Below, in pieces: positions 1-13,800 of a stretch of DNA of 64,000 nucleotides. The translations under genes and the position numbers were made by a program. Source of the stretch: Pogona vitticeps (Eukaryota; Chordata; Lepidosauria; Squamata; Agamidae). The stretch lies in contig NC_135794.1 of the NCBI RefSeq assembly GCF_051106095.1, positions 24,678,747-24,742,746 on the forward strand, read 5' to 3'. Numbering within the stretch: the stretch's first letter is position 1; each line of letters opens with the position of its first letter. Below the pieces are notes generated by a model. The model saw nothing but the letters and a program-made list of their open reading frames with translations, did not search any database and was not told where the DNA came from.

Positions 1-294
1 ATCTTAAACCCAGGGGAGCGGGAAATGGGAGGAATTTATGACAAGACGCCGACTGTATTCTTAGCCGGAAGTCCCTCCCGCCTTTCTTGTTTTTATTCAC
101 AAGAAATAAATTGTTAATCATTCATGCACACCAGAGCAGTCCATGGTGCAGAAAGGAAAACTGGACAAAAATTCTTAAGGAGCATCGTTTTAAAAAGTCA
201 TAATATTGGTCTTTTTTGTAAAAAAAAAAAATTAATGGCTTTCTGTTTGATCTGATCACTTTTCACTTCATGCCTTTGTATGTCGTTCACACAG

Positions 295-420
295 ATATTG
301 ACGAGTGCCGCGAGATCCCAGGCGTCTGCGAGAACGGCGTCTGCATCAATCTGGTCGGCAGCTTCCGTTGCGAATGTCCAGCAGGGTTTTTCTACAACGA
401 TAAGCTCCTGATCTGTGAAG
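295..420 (+). CDS. FBN1: FBN1 exon 43 (classic numbering): cbEGF25
   Basis: 126 bases, phase 1-1, acceptor cacag and donor gtgaga. It encodes one 42-residue calcium-binding EGF module opening [17 protein letters not shown], with six cysteines and the D-I-D-E calcium-ligand start. The asparagine/aromatic pair (CIN...FRC) that completes the calcium site and the beta-hydroxylation consensus is present. It is the first module after TB5, whose exons lie outside the window. Confidence 0.95.
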
Positions 421-1790
421 GTGAGAGAGGAGGCCGAGCCCCCATGGACTGAACAGAGCAAAGGCTTGGGCAAAGGGAAGCCACAGGCTGGTGCATTCAA
501 GGGCAGCGTGGGTCAGGATCCGACCTTGCTGCCTCCTCGCTCTCCAGTTCTTTCCCGGCATCATCCTGACCCCCAGAAAACATTCTGCTCAGCGACGGGC
601 AAACAGGATTAAAAATAAGTTAAAGCAAGTTGAAAAGTAAACCCCAAAGTACAGTAAATGGATGAAAATGATCACTCAAGCAATGAAGAGCTGTCCAAGT
701 GACCATTATAATCCATAAGGGAGACGGTTTCCGAAAGCCAGTTTGAAGGGAGAGGTCTTCACGCCTTTTCTAAAACTAGCGAGAGTGGAAACTGAGTGCA
801 GCTCGGATGGGAATGACTTTCAAAATTTGAGAATTACACGGGAGAAAGACTTCCTCCTCTACATGCCTGTCTAGCAGGCTTTCACAGTGGAATCCTACCG
901 TGACGCTCAGTAGGGAATCACATGTTGATCCTAGCCTCTAAAAGGAACCACCAACAACCAAAGATTGTCAACTTAAGGTGGTGGTTCCCAGCCTTGGGTC
1001 GCCCAGATGTTCTTGGGACTACAACTCCCAGGAATCTTGGTCGGCACAGCTAGCAGTGGACGCTGCTGGGAGTTTTAGTCCAAGAATCTCTGGGGACCCA
1101 AGGTTGGGAGCCCCTGTCCTAAGGCATGCCCTCCTAGAGACAACCTCCTTCTTCATTTTTATGGAGGCAAGTCAACAATGGTGATGGATCGTCTTCCAGA
1201 ATCAAGAAAGGCACAGATAAAGATGTCTGGAGAATTCAGGAAAATGGTCTTGCTGTCTTCCTATGCGTTCAGATTTCATGGCCACCATAAGTATTCCAGG
1301 CAGAGCCGGGACAAAAGAAGGGAACGTCATGGTGGCGGATTCCTCTGTTTGGTGGAGGCGTTGTACAGGGGAGTAGTGTTGGTTGCTACAAGAACCACTC
1401 AGGGAAAGAGCGTCAATCACATCTCTTTCCTCCAGTCCTAAAAAAAAAAATAATCTGAAGGTTCTTAACACGAGTGAACCTAAGCCTTTTTCATGAAAAG
1501 CCTCCTATTAACGTTCCATTCAGACCCTGTCATTGGAGCTGTGCTTTTCATCCTTGGCAGAGGCACACGGCTCGGTTTGGGGCCCTTGTGTGTGAGGAGT
1601 GGCTAGGGCTTCCCAGAGGCAGGGTTTCAAACCTTGTTTGCTTGGACCGGCCCTTGCATGGCTGAGAGTGCAGCTGTTCCCATCGGGCGTGCCTCCATCT
1701 GTGCTAATAAACTCAGAAGGACTTTTTCCTCCGAGGTGCTGCTGTGGACGAGCGTGGCAGATGGAAAAGTACTGCTCGGTCCTAGGCTGT

Positions 1791-1843
<53 letters not shown>

Positions 1844-4800
1844 CAGCAGGAAAGGAAACTAGGTCAAATAAAAGTAGTGCTAATTAGTAGCTAGTAATGA
1901 GCTGTGAGGGGAAGAAAAGGGCAGGGAGCATGTCTTCCAAAAAGTTACGCTTCCTAATTAAGACCAGTGACATATGTCACTTTTCCTCGTCTGGACTAAT
2001 TAATGATGGATTTGTGGATTTCCAGTCATTCTCTAAGAGGCTCCCTATGCCCTCCTCGTGTAAGTGGTTTTTACTGGGCAAAATGGTTCATGGCTCATTA
2101 ATTCCCGCACCAAAAGAGCTGCGAAGCTGAGAGTTTCCAGACGGGCAACTGAAACAGAGACGTGTTTGCCCAAAGCACCATGGAGGGCAGCTTTGCACAT
2201 TACTGAAATGCATGGTGGAGCCTAGACAGCATCTTAAAAAGTAGAGACATCACCTTGCCACCAAAGGTCTGCATATTACTCCCTGGAAAAGCCCCTGATG
2301 TTGGGAAAGGTGAAGGCAAGAGGAAAAGGGGAGGACAGAGGACGAGATGGATGGACAGGGTCATCGAAGCGACCAACGTGAATTTGACAAACTCCGGGAG
2401 GCAGTAGAAGACAGGATGGCCTGGCACGCTCTGGTCCGTGGGGTCATGAAGAGTCGGACACAACTTAATGACTAAACAACAACAACAACATTGTGGAGCT
2501 GTGGCTCATTCTCTTGATTTCTGGCCTTCCTTGTTTTTCTCAGGACGGTGCTTAGGAACCCTGTGTCAGGCCCAGTATGAAGCCTCAAAAGCGGATGCTT
2601 TGCTAGCTGCAAAACAAACAAACAAACAAACAAACAACAACTTTGAAAACAAAACCCAATTAATGCTCACAGCATGAGCATTGCTCAGTCTGTTTTACCT
2701 GCTACGTGGCCTAGTAGTGGATTTCGTTTTGCTGCTGTGTGATCAGCCCAAACCCTTGGCCACGCTGGCTTTCTGCCTTCTCTGTGGTATATCTGCTTGC
2801 AACATCTTGGTTTCTCTCTGTCCTTGCCCTTTCCACCATACACACCTAAAGATTCTCTAAAACATCTACCAAAATTTAATTGACACGCCAAGGTAATTTT
2901 AAAAATAATCTGCATTCTTTCTTTTTCTCCTGATTCATTTGAAAGCTGATTTTCTTCTTCTGTCGCCAACAGACATCGATGAATGTCAAAATGGGCACAT
3001 ATGTCAGCAAAATGCGGATTGCATCAACACCCCTGGCAGTTACCGTTGTGACTGCAAACCGGGCTACCGATTCACACCTGTTGGCCGGTGTGTGGGTAAG
3101 TACTTTCAAGCTCCTGTATGCCAGTAAAGAGGTTGTTGTTTGTAGCTACATGAATTGCTCGCTGGAACAAGTTTGTCTTTTTGCAAAGACCGGTCCAAAT
3201 GGCACTTATTTATATGACGAGAACATGCATATTTTAAAAAAATCTCTATTCAAAATGCAATTACAAAGTGCTTTGACCTTGAGCCTGCAGTGTTTGGTGG
3301 TTGTTTTTCTCTCTCTACAAGGTGCCAGAGAAACTTCCTATATTTTTTGAACTGTATGTTTTTTTGGCCTGGAAAGTTCAACAACCCACCTAGCCAAGGG
3401 AACGCAAAGTCTTTTCCTTTTTCCTCTGCATACAGATGCCATTTATTTTGCTAAGTGTACTGCAAGTACACTCTTTACTGTAAGCAGTTTTAGGGGTGTT
3501 TTTATATAAACATAGTAGTTTTTATCTGTGGAGCAATTTTGATCACTTAATTGAGAGCCCAGACCTGAAGGTGCTTTGATCTGGAGAAGGTATATTTCTG
3601 AAACCTTTCCCTTCCCTGTAGCCAAGGGGGCAACTGTGCCACTAGGAGGGTTTCCTTTTTGGAGAACAGCCAAGATGTGCATGTGTTCAAGTGCTCAAGG
3701 GCAGAGGCTTATTTCACATGGCGACCCACACACTCACCTCTTCAGCATTGCAAACCGTCAGACAACCAACAGAGTGAATTCTAGGGATGCCTTTCTGTAG
3801 CCCAAATGGTGTGAGCATCAAAAAGTGCCTTTAATTTGCTCTAAATCCGTTGGAAACATTGATCTTGAAAAATCTGTTTACCATTATGAGGAACTCACCC
3901 ATTCTTGTGAAAAAAAAAAATAAAGGACTGAAGCCACATTTCCCTGGCCTTTTCTGTTCTGCACATTTCAACCTTTGGAAGAGCCCCCTTTTCCCCTACC
4001 GCGTATGGTTTTACAAAGCTCTGGTGGGAAAAGGGTGTAGAAGCAGAACTGAATTTGAGCACCGAGAATGAAAGGCTTGTTTTGTTTGGGCACAAACAGG
4101 GCCTTAGCGGGTTGTGAACATAATTATACTTAAAATCCTTCCTTGAAACAGTAACAGGAAGATCCCGGCCAGAAGCTGATAGGGAACAACAATGCCCTTT
4201 AATGCATGTTGGCACCAAAATTATTTCCCTGAATTTTGCTGTGGCTTTCGTAGGAAATAAGGTGCAGTGTTAAACTGTTGATAAACATGCCGTTTTAAGT
4301 AACACAGAGAAAAGAGTATAGCATATCAAGGTTGTTTCCAAACACGTAAATCCTTATACTGTTTTTTCATCACGTTGAGTTATTTATTCCTTGTTGTATT
4401 TTGATGGAATTCTTCCATTGGCCATTGTTGCCGATTCGGGTTTTTTAAAAAATAAATCGCACCCCGCCACCTTGAGTTTAAAATCAAGTTAGTGTTTTAT
4501 GCTTCTGATGAAGGTCATTAAGTTAATCTGGAAGATCTTGCAATTGCAGAAGATATATTTTGAACGGGGTGGGTGGGGGTGTAACACAATTCTCTCTCAT
4601 GTCTGGAAGAGTGAAATGAGAAGGTTTTGGGCAAGCCTCAGCTCGGAGTCAAAGGCAGCATTTAGTCTCCTAGAGCCTAAGGAAAAGGCAAAACTTGCCA
4701 GTTCCTTGACCTTGCTATGATGAGAACACTTGTGATGCCAGGCAGTAGGAAAGATGGGAAGGACCATTGCTTGTGAGCTTGGAAGAACCAGCCCAGTCCT

Positions 4801-7800
4801 GTCCTGTCCTAAGCTAACTGAACCCGCGAGTGGACTGGATAGGAGAAAAGCTTCCTCGAGTCCTTTTTTATTTTTCACTTTTCTATTCAGATCGCAACGA
4901 GTGTCAAGAGATCCCCAACATATGTAGCCACGGGGATTGCATAGACCGCGAGGGAGGCTACATCTGCCGTTGTCACACTGGATTCAAAACCAATGAGGAT
5001 CAAAACATGTGCATAGGTAGGTATGGCATCCGGTCCCAACCTTTCAGGACAACAAGAGGACAAAGCTAATAGCGGGGATGTTAAAAGGCCGTCTTGATAT
5101 TCAACTTTTGGCAATGGCTAGTGCAGAAATATCTCAGGACAAGACTTGCCACTGAGATACACAAAACCCAGCGGAGGCCTTTGTTAGTGGGAAACTGTTC
5201 ATGCTCCCCGTGCTTTCTGCCATGTCAAATAGTTTAATTTTATGGTTTGCTTGGCTTTTTTCTCGTCACTGTTCAAGGTCTATGCTTTTCATGCTGAGAA
5301 GGGTCTCAGGAAGGGGATACTGGCAGTTACGCACATCCTTATGATCTCTTGGCTCCATCTTGTGCTCTCATTGTCATCTTGAGGTAGATAGTGCGCTTAT
5401 CCGCACCATATTTTGACTAGCCTGCAGCATCTCCTGAAAGCATAGGTGGTCTCTCTGGGGGTAACCCCACGGTCCCGGACGGTTTGTCTCTACCCCTCTG
5501 CCTTTCTCCAGGATGTGCGAACATTGTAACCAAGTCCTCCAAAGGGGTTTTATCTCGAGCGATGGATGCAGCCCGATTTGTGTGCCTTCCAAGTTGTGAA
5601 TGATATTGACGAACGGTGCTATTTTCTTCGCAGATATTGATGAGTGCGAGCGAGACCCATGTGGAAACGGCACGTGTAGGAACACAGTCGGCTCCTTCAA
5701 TTGCCGCTGTTTCACAGGATTCATCCTTTCTCACAATAATGACTGCATAGGTAAAGAAGCCTTCCAAGAATCCCGCAAAAACTCTTAGGGCTTTTGTGCA
5801 GGGCAATCAGATTCATGACGGAACAGCTGGAGGAAAATGGCAGAGCAGCAGTTACCACAACCACTGTGTTTTATTTATTGCGCGCCACACTGGCCTGTTG
5901 GAGCTGTCCTGCATTGCCCTGGCAGAACAGGCAGAGATGATACCGCTAAGCTCGGAAGACCATCCATTGACGATGATGGCATCTGGCGTCACATTTATAT
6001 GCTGCTACACAATGGCAGAACAGCTGCCCCTGCCCCAAGTCTACTACTAATAACTGCTTCCTGTTGAGTCAGTTCTGACTTAGGGAGACCCTGTCCAGGG
6101 TTTTCTAGCTAATCAATACACAAAAATGGTTTGCCATTCCCTTCTCTAACATATTGTGATATCTTGCCATTGACAAGCCTTGTAAGGACAGTTGAGGTTA
6201 ATTTTTTTTTTTAAAAAAGAGACATTTTGAAGGCTTTAATCATAGTCCTTTGCTTCGGTTGCCCCCACTTTCCCCTCTGTCTTGCATTCTGTTTCTCTTC
6301 CTGATCGCTGACGGTCTCCCTCATCCTTCTCTCCTTGCAGACATTGACGAATGTGCCAGCGGCAATGGAAACCTGTGCAGAAATGGCCGATGCATCAATA
6401 CCGTCGGTTCATTCCAGTGTCTCTGCAACGATGGCTATGAGATGCCTCCAGATGGAAGGACCTGTGTCGGTAGGTCATCATAAGCGCAATGGCCATGTCT
6501 GGCTGCCATGTTTGGGTTGGGCCAGGGGTTAGCGGCTCACGTTCTTGTGCGTTGTGGTGAGGAGGAGGAGAAAAGATAAGAGCAGAGATCCTGCCGAAAT
6601 TAAAAACATTTTCCAAAAAGCCAGTGCCCTGTGGAATCCAATCAACTCTTTCCCATTATTAATGCAGGCATACTGTATGGCTCTTGGGACCAAATGTTTA
6701 TAACTGCTTTTATTGGATTCCCAGGTAGTTTTTGCTTCAGGCTGTGCATGTTAGAGAATCTTGCTCATAAGTAAAATATTCTGGGTTGTTTTTTCCCCTT
6801 TTCTTTTGCAATTTGCATATATCTCACAGACTGGAATTATAAATCATAACATCAAGGATATATATATATATCCCCAGGGTCAGAATCCATTCTGCTGTTG
6901 ATGGATGTGACATCCCCCCCCTTGGGATCTAACTTGGCTTCACTTGGCCTGGATTGTTTCCAATATTTTTATAATGAATTATAAACAACTTCAATTCATT
7001 GGGGAGAGGGGCATAGTGTTGTGCATGTTCCCTTTTTTCTTTATTTAATGAGCCCCGTTCCTTCTTCTTATGAATTATTTAATTCACCTTGTGGCGTGGA
7101 AAATGGGTTCTTTCTGTTCGATGCTTCCCTAGTCCTAACCCGGCCTATTTCAGTCTCCCCTTTGTTTGCACTGAAAAAAAATTCAAGGTAAGCAGCGTTG
7201 ACAGAAAGAAAGGGAATGAGGTCTTGTGAAGAGAAAGGAAAGTAAGCGAAACCTCGCCCTGTTCTTGTCTCCTTTCAGACATCAATGAGTGTGCGCTGGA
7301 TCCGACCAAATGTGTCCCAGGGACCTGTCAGAATCTGGATGGCTCGTACCGATGCATCTGCCCGCCTGGATACGTGCTGGAGAATGACAAATGTAACGGT
7401 ACGCAAGGATCTTTCATTTCCCAAAGGAGAACGACAGACCTTGGGAAGGTCAGAGGGAGAGCTTGTGCTGTCCCCCTAAGGAAGAGAGAGGCTTCCTTTT
7501 GAATTGGGGCAGAGTGACCTTGTCCCTTCCTCCCCTCTTCCCAACACAGCTCGTGGGCAGGAGTCTCAAAGGATCTGCTTCTGCCGTACTTTGGTGTTTC
7601 GCACAAGCAGGCAAAGATTTCTTCTCCCTCTCTCTCTCTCTCTCTCTGTGTTCCCTAAAGGGACGTGAGACTGCCCTAGAAGGGGAATGGTTTTGGGGAT
7701 GGCTCAGGAGCAAGCACAGTCTGCAGACTGACTTTGCACAGACAGATGTGGACTGTGCAAGGCATTGCCTCCTGGCGTGATCGCTTTTATATAGAGCCAA

Positions 7801-10800
7801 AGTGTTCATGCTTTTCAGATATTGACGAGTGCGTGGAAGAGGCAGAGATTTGCGCCCTGGGTACCTGCAAGAACACCGAGGGGAGTTTCACCTGCTTGTG
7901 CCCCGAAGGGTTTATTGTCTCCTTGAGTGGACGAAGATGCCAAGGTAAGGTTTCTTTTTCCCTGCCTTTCCTTGTTATTTTGTTCAGATATGCAAGCTTC
8001 GAAATTAACCGTGGTCTCTCTCGGATAAGAAACCGGCTCCTTGTGAACACGAAGAGCCACTCGGTTGTCACGGGCTTGCAAACAGACTTTCAGACCAGTC
8101 CCAATGACGTTTACACCAGTGAACACCCTGCTGGATTCGGTGGGATTCACTCCCATGTATTTTTTTGTCATAAAGCTGCAACCTTTGCCTGGTTCTTGAG
8201 GACAGAACCCCCTATGGGATAGATAGCCTCATCAGAAGAGAGAGAGCCCTGGAGAGAGACTTGAGAAACCAGACTTAAAGCACTCCCGTGCCTAAGTCAT
8301 CACCTAGTCTAGTCTAGACTAGTCACAAAGAAAGCAAACTGATTTGCAAGCTCAGGGAGGTGAGAAAAGCTCCTACTGTGACACTCACAGGCAATCAGCC
8401 CTTAAAGACTTTCCTCTTCTGTTGATGGGCTGTCTATAATGTTTGTTCCTACTCTGTGACTCTTATATTGGTGCAGTCTCTCCAGTCCCTGGGTGCAAGA
8501 TCCATTCAAGGGCCATTCCTATAACATTAGCATGCAGTTCAGCACCTTCCTTCCGACTCCTCAATGTTCTGCTTTATCGGACAAGCAATGGCTTTATGCA
8601 GCAGCTTGGACTATCGACTCCATCTCAACGTTTTGTCAGTAGCAAAACTGGGACTGGAGACTGATGCCCACCGATCCTTCCTGCTACGGCCAGTATGATT
8701 AATTTGGCCCGGGAACAAGTATTTATCAGAATTCCAGAACCACTTTGTGGTTTGGCCCCTTTTGTTAAAAAAATGTGCTTGTGTTAAAGAAACGAGGAGG
8801 AGTGTTTGTGGTATAATTTTGTAGCTGAAAATATCAGACGTGTCTTATGCCGGTGGTTTTAGCCTTTCCCAAGTGGAAAACACTTCACCCCTTTTAAGAC
8901 GGTTACAGCTCAGCTTAGAAGAACTTCGTGGGGGAGCTTCTTCCTTGGAGAGCCCTTGATTCCTGCCCTTGATGCCTTTCTCCAGGGTGACTAATTCCGT
9001 GATTTCCGTGAGGAAAACCCGACAAAATAGTTGTTTTTTTAAACTGTAAGATATATTAGTCATTCTTCTGCCTTTGTTTCTCTCTCTGTCTCTCTCTCTA
9101 AAATTAGTCTACGCTACAGTATAGGTAATATGCAGTTTTATTCAAATTTAACAACTTAATCCCTTAAAAAGCAAATGAGATGTTAACTAAACATTCTTTA
9201 ATTGATTGCCTGAGTATGCATAATAAGTCCAGAGCCCTTGGAGGTCTTCTTTCTTCTTTATCTAAGGCTTTAAAAAAAAAAAAAGCCTGGGATATTGCTT
9301 GGTGTGAATCTCCCATCCAGGAATCCTGGAGGAGCAGCTGGTTCTGCAGCTGACGCTGGGGGCTGTTCTTTGGCCAGCAGCCTGTCTGGGAGAGGCTTGT
9401 GGTCTCTCCTTTGCTCCAGACTGTGTTTCAATTACTGGGCACGGAAGAGCACAGGGTGGCGAAACAAAACCAGCAAAGGTTTCCATTTAACCTCTGGGTC
9501 GTTTGCCAGCCCTGTTTGTGGTGGTGGTGGTGGGGGGGGAATAGTCACTGGCTTGAAACAGTCTTAGTGCTACAGCCCACTTTGGTATTCTCCCCCCCCC
9601 CCCTTTATTACATTATCTACTGCTCTTAATTTCAAACCCATCTTTGGTTTATAAACATTGCAGCAGGAATTGAGTAGGGAAACAAAATTAAAATAGCCCC
9701 TTGGAATTAAAGTAAGAAAGTTTTTTTTTTTTTTGCCTGCAATATTACACTTTTTTCATCTACAGTTCTTTCTTCTTGGCATTGGTGTTCTGGATGTTTT
9801 CAGATCTATGAAATGCAGGAGTGTTCAGCAATAAAAATTGTTGTAAAATAGAATTTTAAAATTTTGATCTGTAATCTGTAGCTTCTTTGGTCACATAAAA
9901 AGATGAACTGGAAAAGGCCATGTGGTTCAGGATTACATACGTGCAAGCGTGATACCTTTCTTATGTGGTTTTTTGAAAAATAGTTCAATACTGTAAAGGT
10001 ATCACCTAACTTTTGCATTTGTATAAAAGGATGAAGTGAGAGCTTCAGATTGGAAACACTTGTAAAGTGTGTTCATTATAGCAAAATTAAAGCCAGCATT
10101 TCATTGGAGTCTGTAGGGTGTTCTAGCAGTTGAAGAACCGGACAAAACCAAAATAGAAAGCAAAAGGATCTGTTTTGCTCCAGGGTGAGCTTTGGATGGA
10201 TGGACGGATTGCAAAAGCTCATAATGAGATATAAAACATGGTCTTTGAGGTACAAGGATGTTTCTCTTTTTCCGTTCTGCTTTGTCCAGATGTACTTGCA
10301 CAGGATTAACACAGCGACTTCAGTGTTACAGCTCTGGAATAACGCAAGGAGAAAGTGCAGAGATTTAGCTTAAGCAAAACCAGAGGAGCCGGGCAAAGAT
10401 TTTATTTAACTGACTGCCGTAATTTGTCATACTTTGGAATTAATATTTACGGTGGAATTTTTCAGAAAACAACTTTTCATGTGCAGATCAGAACTTAATG
10501 TATTTGTGTATTGTAACCATCGGTAACTTAAATGATGTTTTAGTACATTCAATGTTAATCTTTTTCCTTTTAAATTTTTTTTTACAAACCCTTAACATAT
10601 ACTACTGTATATTTTCATTTGTGTAGATCTGAGAATAAGCTACTGTTTCACCAAATTTGAAGACGGGAAATGTACTGTTCCCAAATCCAGAAACCATTCC
10701 AAGCAAGAGTGTTGTTGCAATATGAACGGAGAAGGATGGGGTGACCCCTGTGAACTCTGCCCGGAAGAAGCAAACGGTATATATGGAATCTCTCATGGGA

Positions 10801-13800
10801 CTGTTTTAATGCCTTTCCCCAATCAAAATGACAAGTCAATCATTTTGCTATCAATAAGTTTGTGAGGAATGGTGCGTGTTGGAGGGGGGAACCTTTCAGA
10901 TGGTTGTTGCAAGATCTTGAAATGGAAGCTCCCAAGAGGGTGGGACCCCACTTGCTTGCAGCTCATGATCTGATCCGGTGGTTTGTAGCCTTCTACCTAG
11001 ATAGGTTGTGTCACCAGAATGCAGAGTTTCAGCGACCGCTGACGTTCAGGAGACCCAGTCTGGGTGAAAAGGGGTTTTGATCAGTTTGCCCTGGACCAGA
11101 GGAAGGGAACCTGAAAGAGGAAAGACTTGGCATGCTTTAATGTCATTTAAGGAGAGGAAATAGGACCATGAAATATCGTAACCAAGTAAAATCTCATGTA
11201 CTATAAAGGAGCAGGTTTTGTTGGCCATCAAGCATAGACCTTATTGCTCCGTTTTGCGCAATCTCTCGGTAAGTGTTCCGATGTGCTTGCTGTTGCCAGC
11301 CGAGGGACTGAAAGGGTCAGTCCATTAAATTGGTTGGGAGGATGAGAGCAGGAAGTCCCATCAGCAATTCTTGGCCAAGCTATCCAGGGCTGGGAGAAGG
11401 TGCCCCCCTCCCCCATCTCGAGGGCTACATTCAGTGCTGCTCACCCCACAATACTTGAGATTTTTGGCTTTTTATATTGATAAAATGAATGCACTCAGAA
11501 TATATATACTTACAGCAGTAGCTACAATTTGCCATAAGGAGACATTTGTTCTTATTGATCATAGCTCTTGTAAGAGAGTTTGGAGGTTGAGAGATTGCGC
11601 CAAATGAACAAATCATTCCAATTGTGTACACACACACACGTGCACGCATGCACACACTCTCTTAGAAATGAAACCTATATGTGAGGTGTATGTGCTCTTC
11701 ATTACATCTAATGGTTACCACGACAAAACTGGCTGATTTTCTGTGGTTTCATATCTCTGTTTGAATTACAGAAGCTTATCGGCAAATTTGTCCGTACGGA
11801 TCTGGCATTCTGGTTGGACCACATGGTGAACGCATTGGTAAGTGATCTGTTCCTAGTTTCACTTCATCTTCTTTTGTCAGACCTTAAAATCTCAGTGTTC
11901 ATCTATGATCTCTATGCAATTATATCCTCTTGTTCAGTTACTCAAAAGGCCTAACATTTGGTGGCAAATTGACGTTGACCTGTTGGGCGCCCAAGTTGGG
12001 CGACAAAGATTGCTTGACTGATGGCCTCTCAGTGCCACCTGTAGAGTCTTATTTTAGTTCAGGAGATACACAAATGTTGATAATTTCTTGAGGTCTTGAT
12101 TGGAATCGCCTGCCTTCCTTTTCTTACAACGGAGGACCCTCGTTCGCTTGACTAATCTACTGTTTGCGTTGATGGATGATGTAAGGTTGTTTTGGAATTC
12201 TTCAACATAGCATTCACCGGTATTTCTTTTTGATTAATTTTGTGGGGTAAGATGCGGACGAGTGTCAAGATCCTGACAACTGCAAACATGGGCAATGTAT
12301 CAATACCGATGGCTCCTTCCGTTGTGAATGTCCGTTTGGTTATGTCCTTGAGGGGACCGAATGTGTAGGTAAGTTGAAGTGCTGGTCTTGATTGATCTCT
12401 CTCTTTCTGTATTTAGTTTACCCTTGTCTTTTCACTAAAAACAGTGCTTGGGGTGGCTGTCAAGTATTAAAGAATTGAAGCAGTAAATTGGTCTGTGTTA
12501 TTCTTCATAAATTAAGCCCGACTTTTCTACAAATTGGCAGCAGTGGCAGCATTCTGAGGATTGTGACACCCACCCCACCGTGCTTGGGTTTTGTTTTCTT
12601 TCCTATCCCCAGATACTGACGAGTGCTCGGTAGGGAATCCGTGTGGCAACGGGACCTGCAAGAACATCATTGGAAGTTTTGAATGCAGTTGTGAGGAAGG
12701 GTTTGAGCCTGGACCGATGGTGACCTGCGAAGGTAACGGCCCTCCCGCTTTCTTCACATACACTTCAGGGAAAGCCCTTAGGAAGGTCCATGTAAGGCAG
12801 AGATCCGTGCTTTTCCACCAGTCTGTTGTCCTTACAAAGAGCATCACAGCGTGTTAGTGCAGGTCTTTTTAGGGAAAGGAGGAAAAGGTCACGCTGCTCC
12901 CTGACTCACATGTCGCTCTGAGGCTTTGGGATTCTGAGGAAGCCGTCCCTTCTCCGCACTTAGAAGGAATACAATCACAGACTTTGATGCTTGTCGGGCA
13001 GGCCTCGGGTGCAGTAGGTGGAAAGGAGCCCCAAAACACCCGGTTCGGTGTTCTTCCAAAATCTGGGAAAGATGAACGGCTGTGGAAGAAAGAGGGATTT
13101 CTCACTCCGGGTCCCTTACTTAGGAAGGCTCCTTCATACCTGTTGCTCCTTTTTTTTTCCACAGCCAGAGAAAGGCAGAGCACGGTGTGGAAATGTCAGG
13201 GGCCGCTTTTCAACAAGGACAACTGGCTAACTTGGAATTGCTTTATCTGATTTATACAGATGTAAACGAATGTGCTCAGAATCCTCTGCTTTGCGCCTTC
13301 CGGTGCGTGAACACCTACGGATCCTATGAATGCAAGTGTCCTGCTGGGTACATCCTTCGAGAAGACAAGCGGATGTGTAAAGGTGAGAGTCCCCCAAACC
13401 CCTCTGTTGGCGATCAGACGGATTGTTGGATACCCCCAACCAAGCTAGAGCTAAATCATCTAAAATCCCTCTTGACTAACTTTCAGATCAGCACTTCCTG
13501 TTTTGATTCAATTTGTGAGAAGCAGCTGCTTAATCACAGAGAAAAACAATTTTTTAAAAAAGCGTCTAGGTTCTGAATGTGGCTCTCTTTCTCTAGGTGT
13601 CAACAGGAATCAACCCTGTTGCGCTGCCATGTTTTAAAAAGGATTTTGAATAAACTTTGTATCAGAGGGTTTTGATTTATAGCAAATACAAGTCCAGGAG
13701 AATTTAATACTTTTCTTCAAAGTTAGGAATATAGATCTGTTCCTCTAATTCCTGTTTGGATGTAATCTTTTAATGACTGAACTGTATTATGCTTGATGAA

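Noticed and set aside
8300-8325. ctagtctagtctagactagt near-palindrome
   Set aside because: Short imperfect repeat of a CTAGT unit in an intron; likely chance or slippage.
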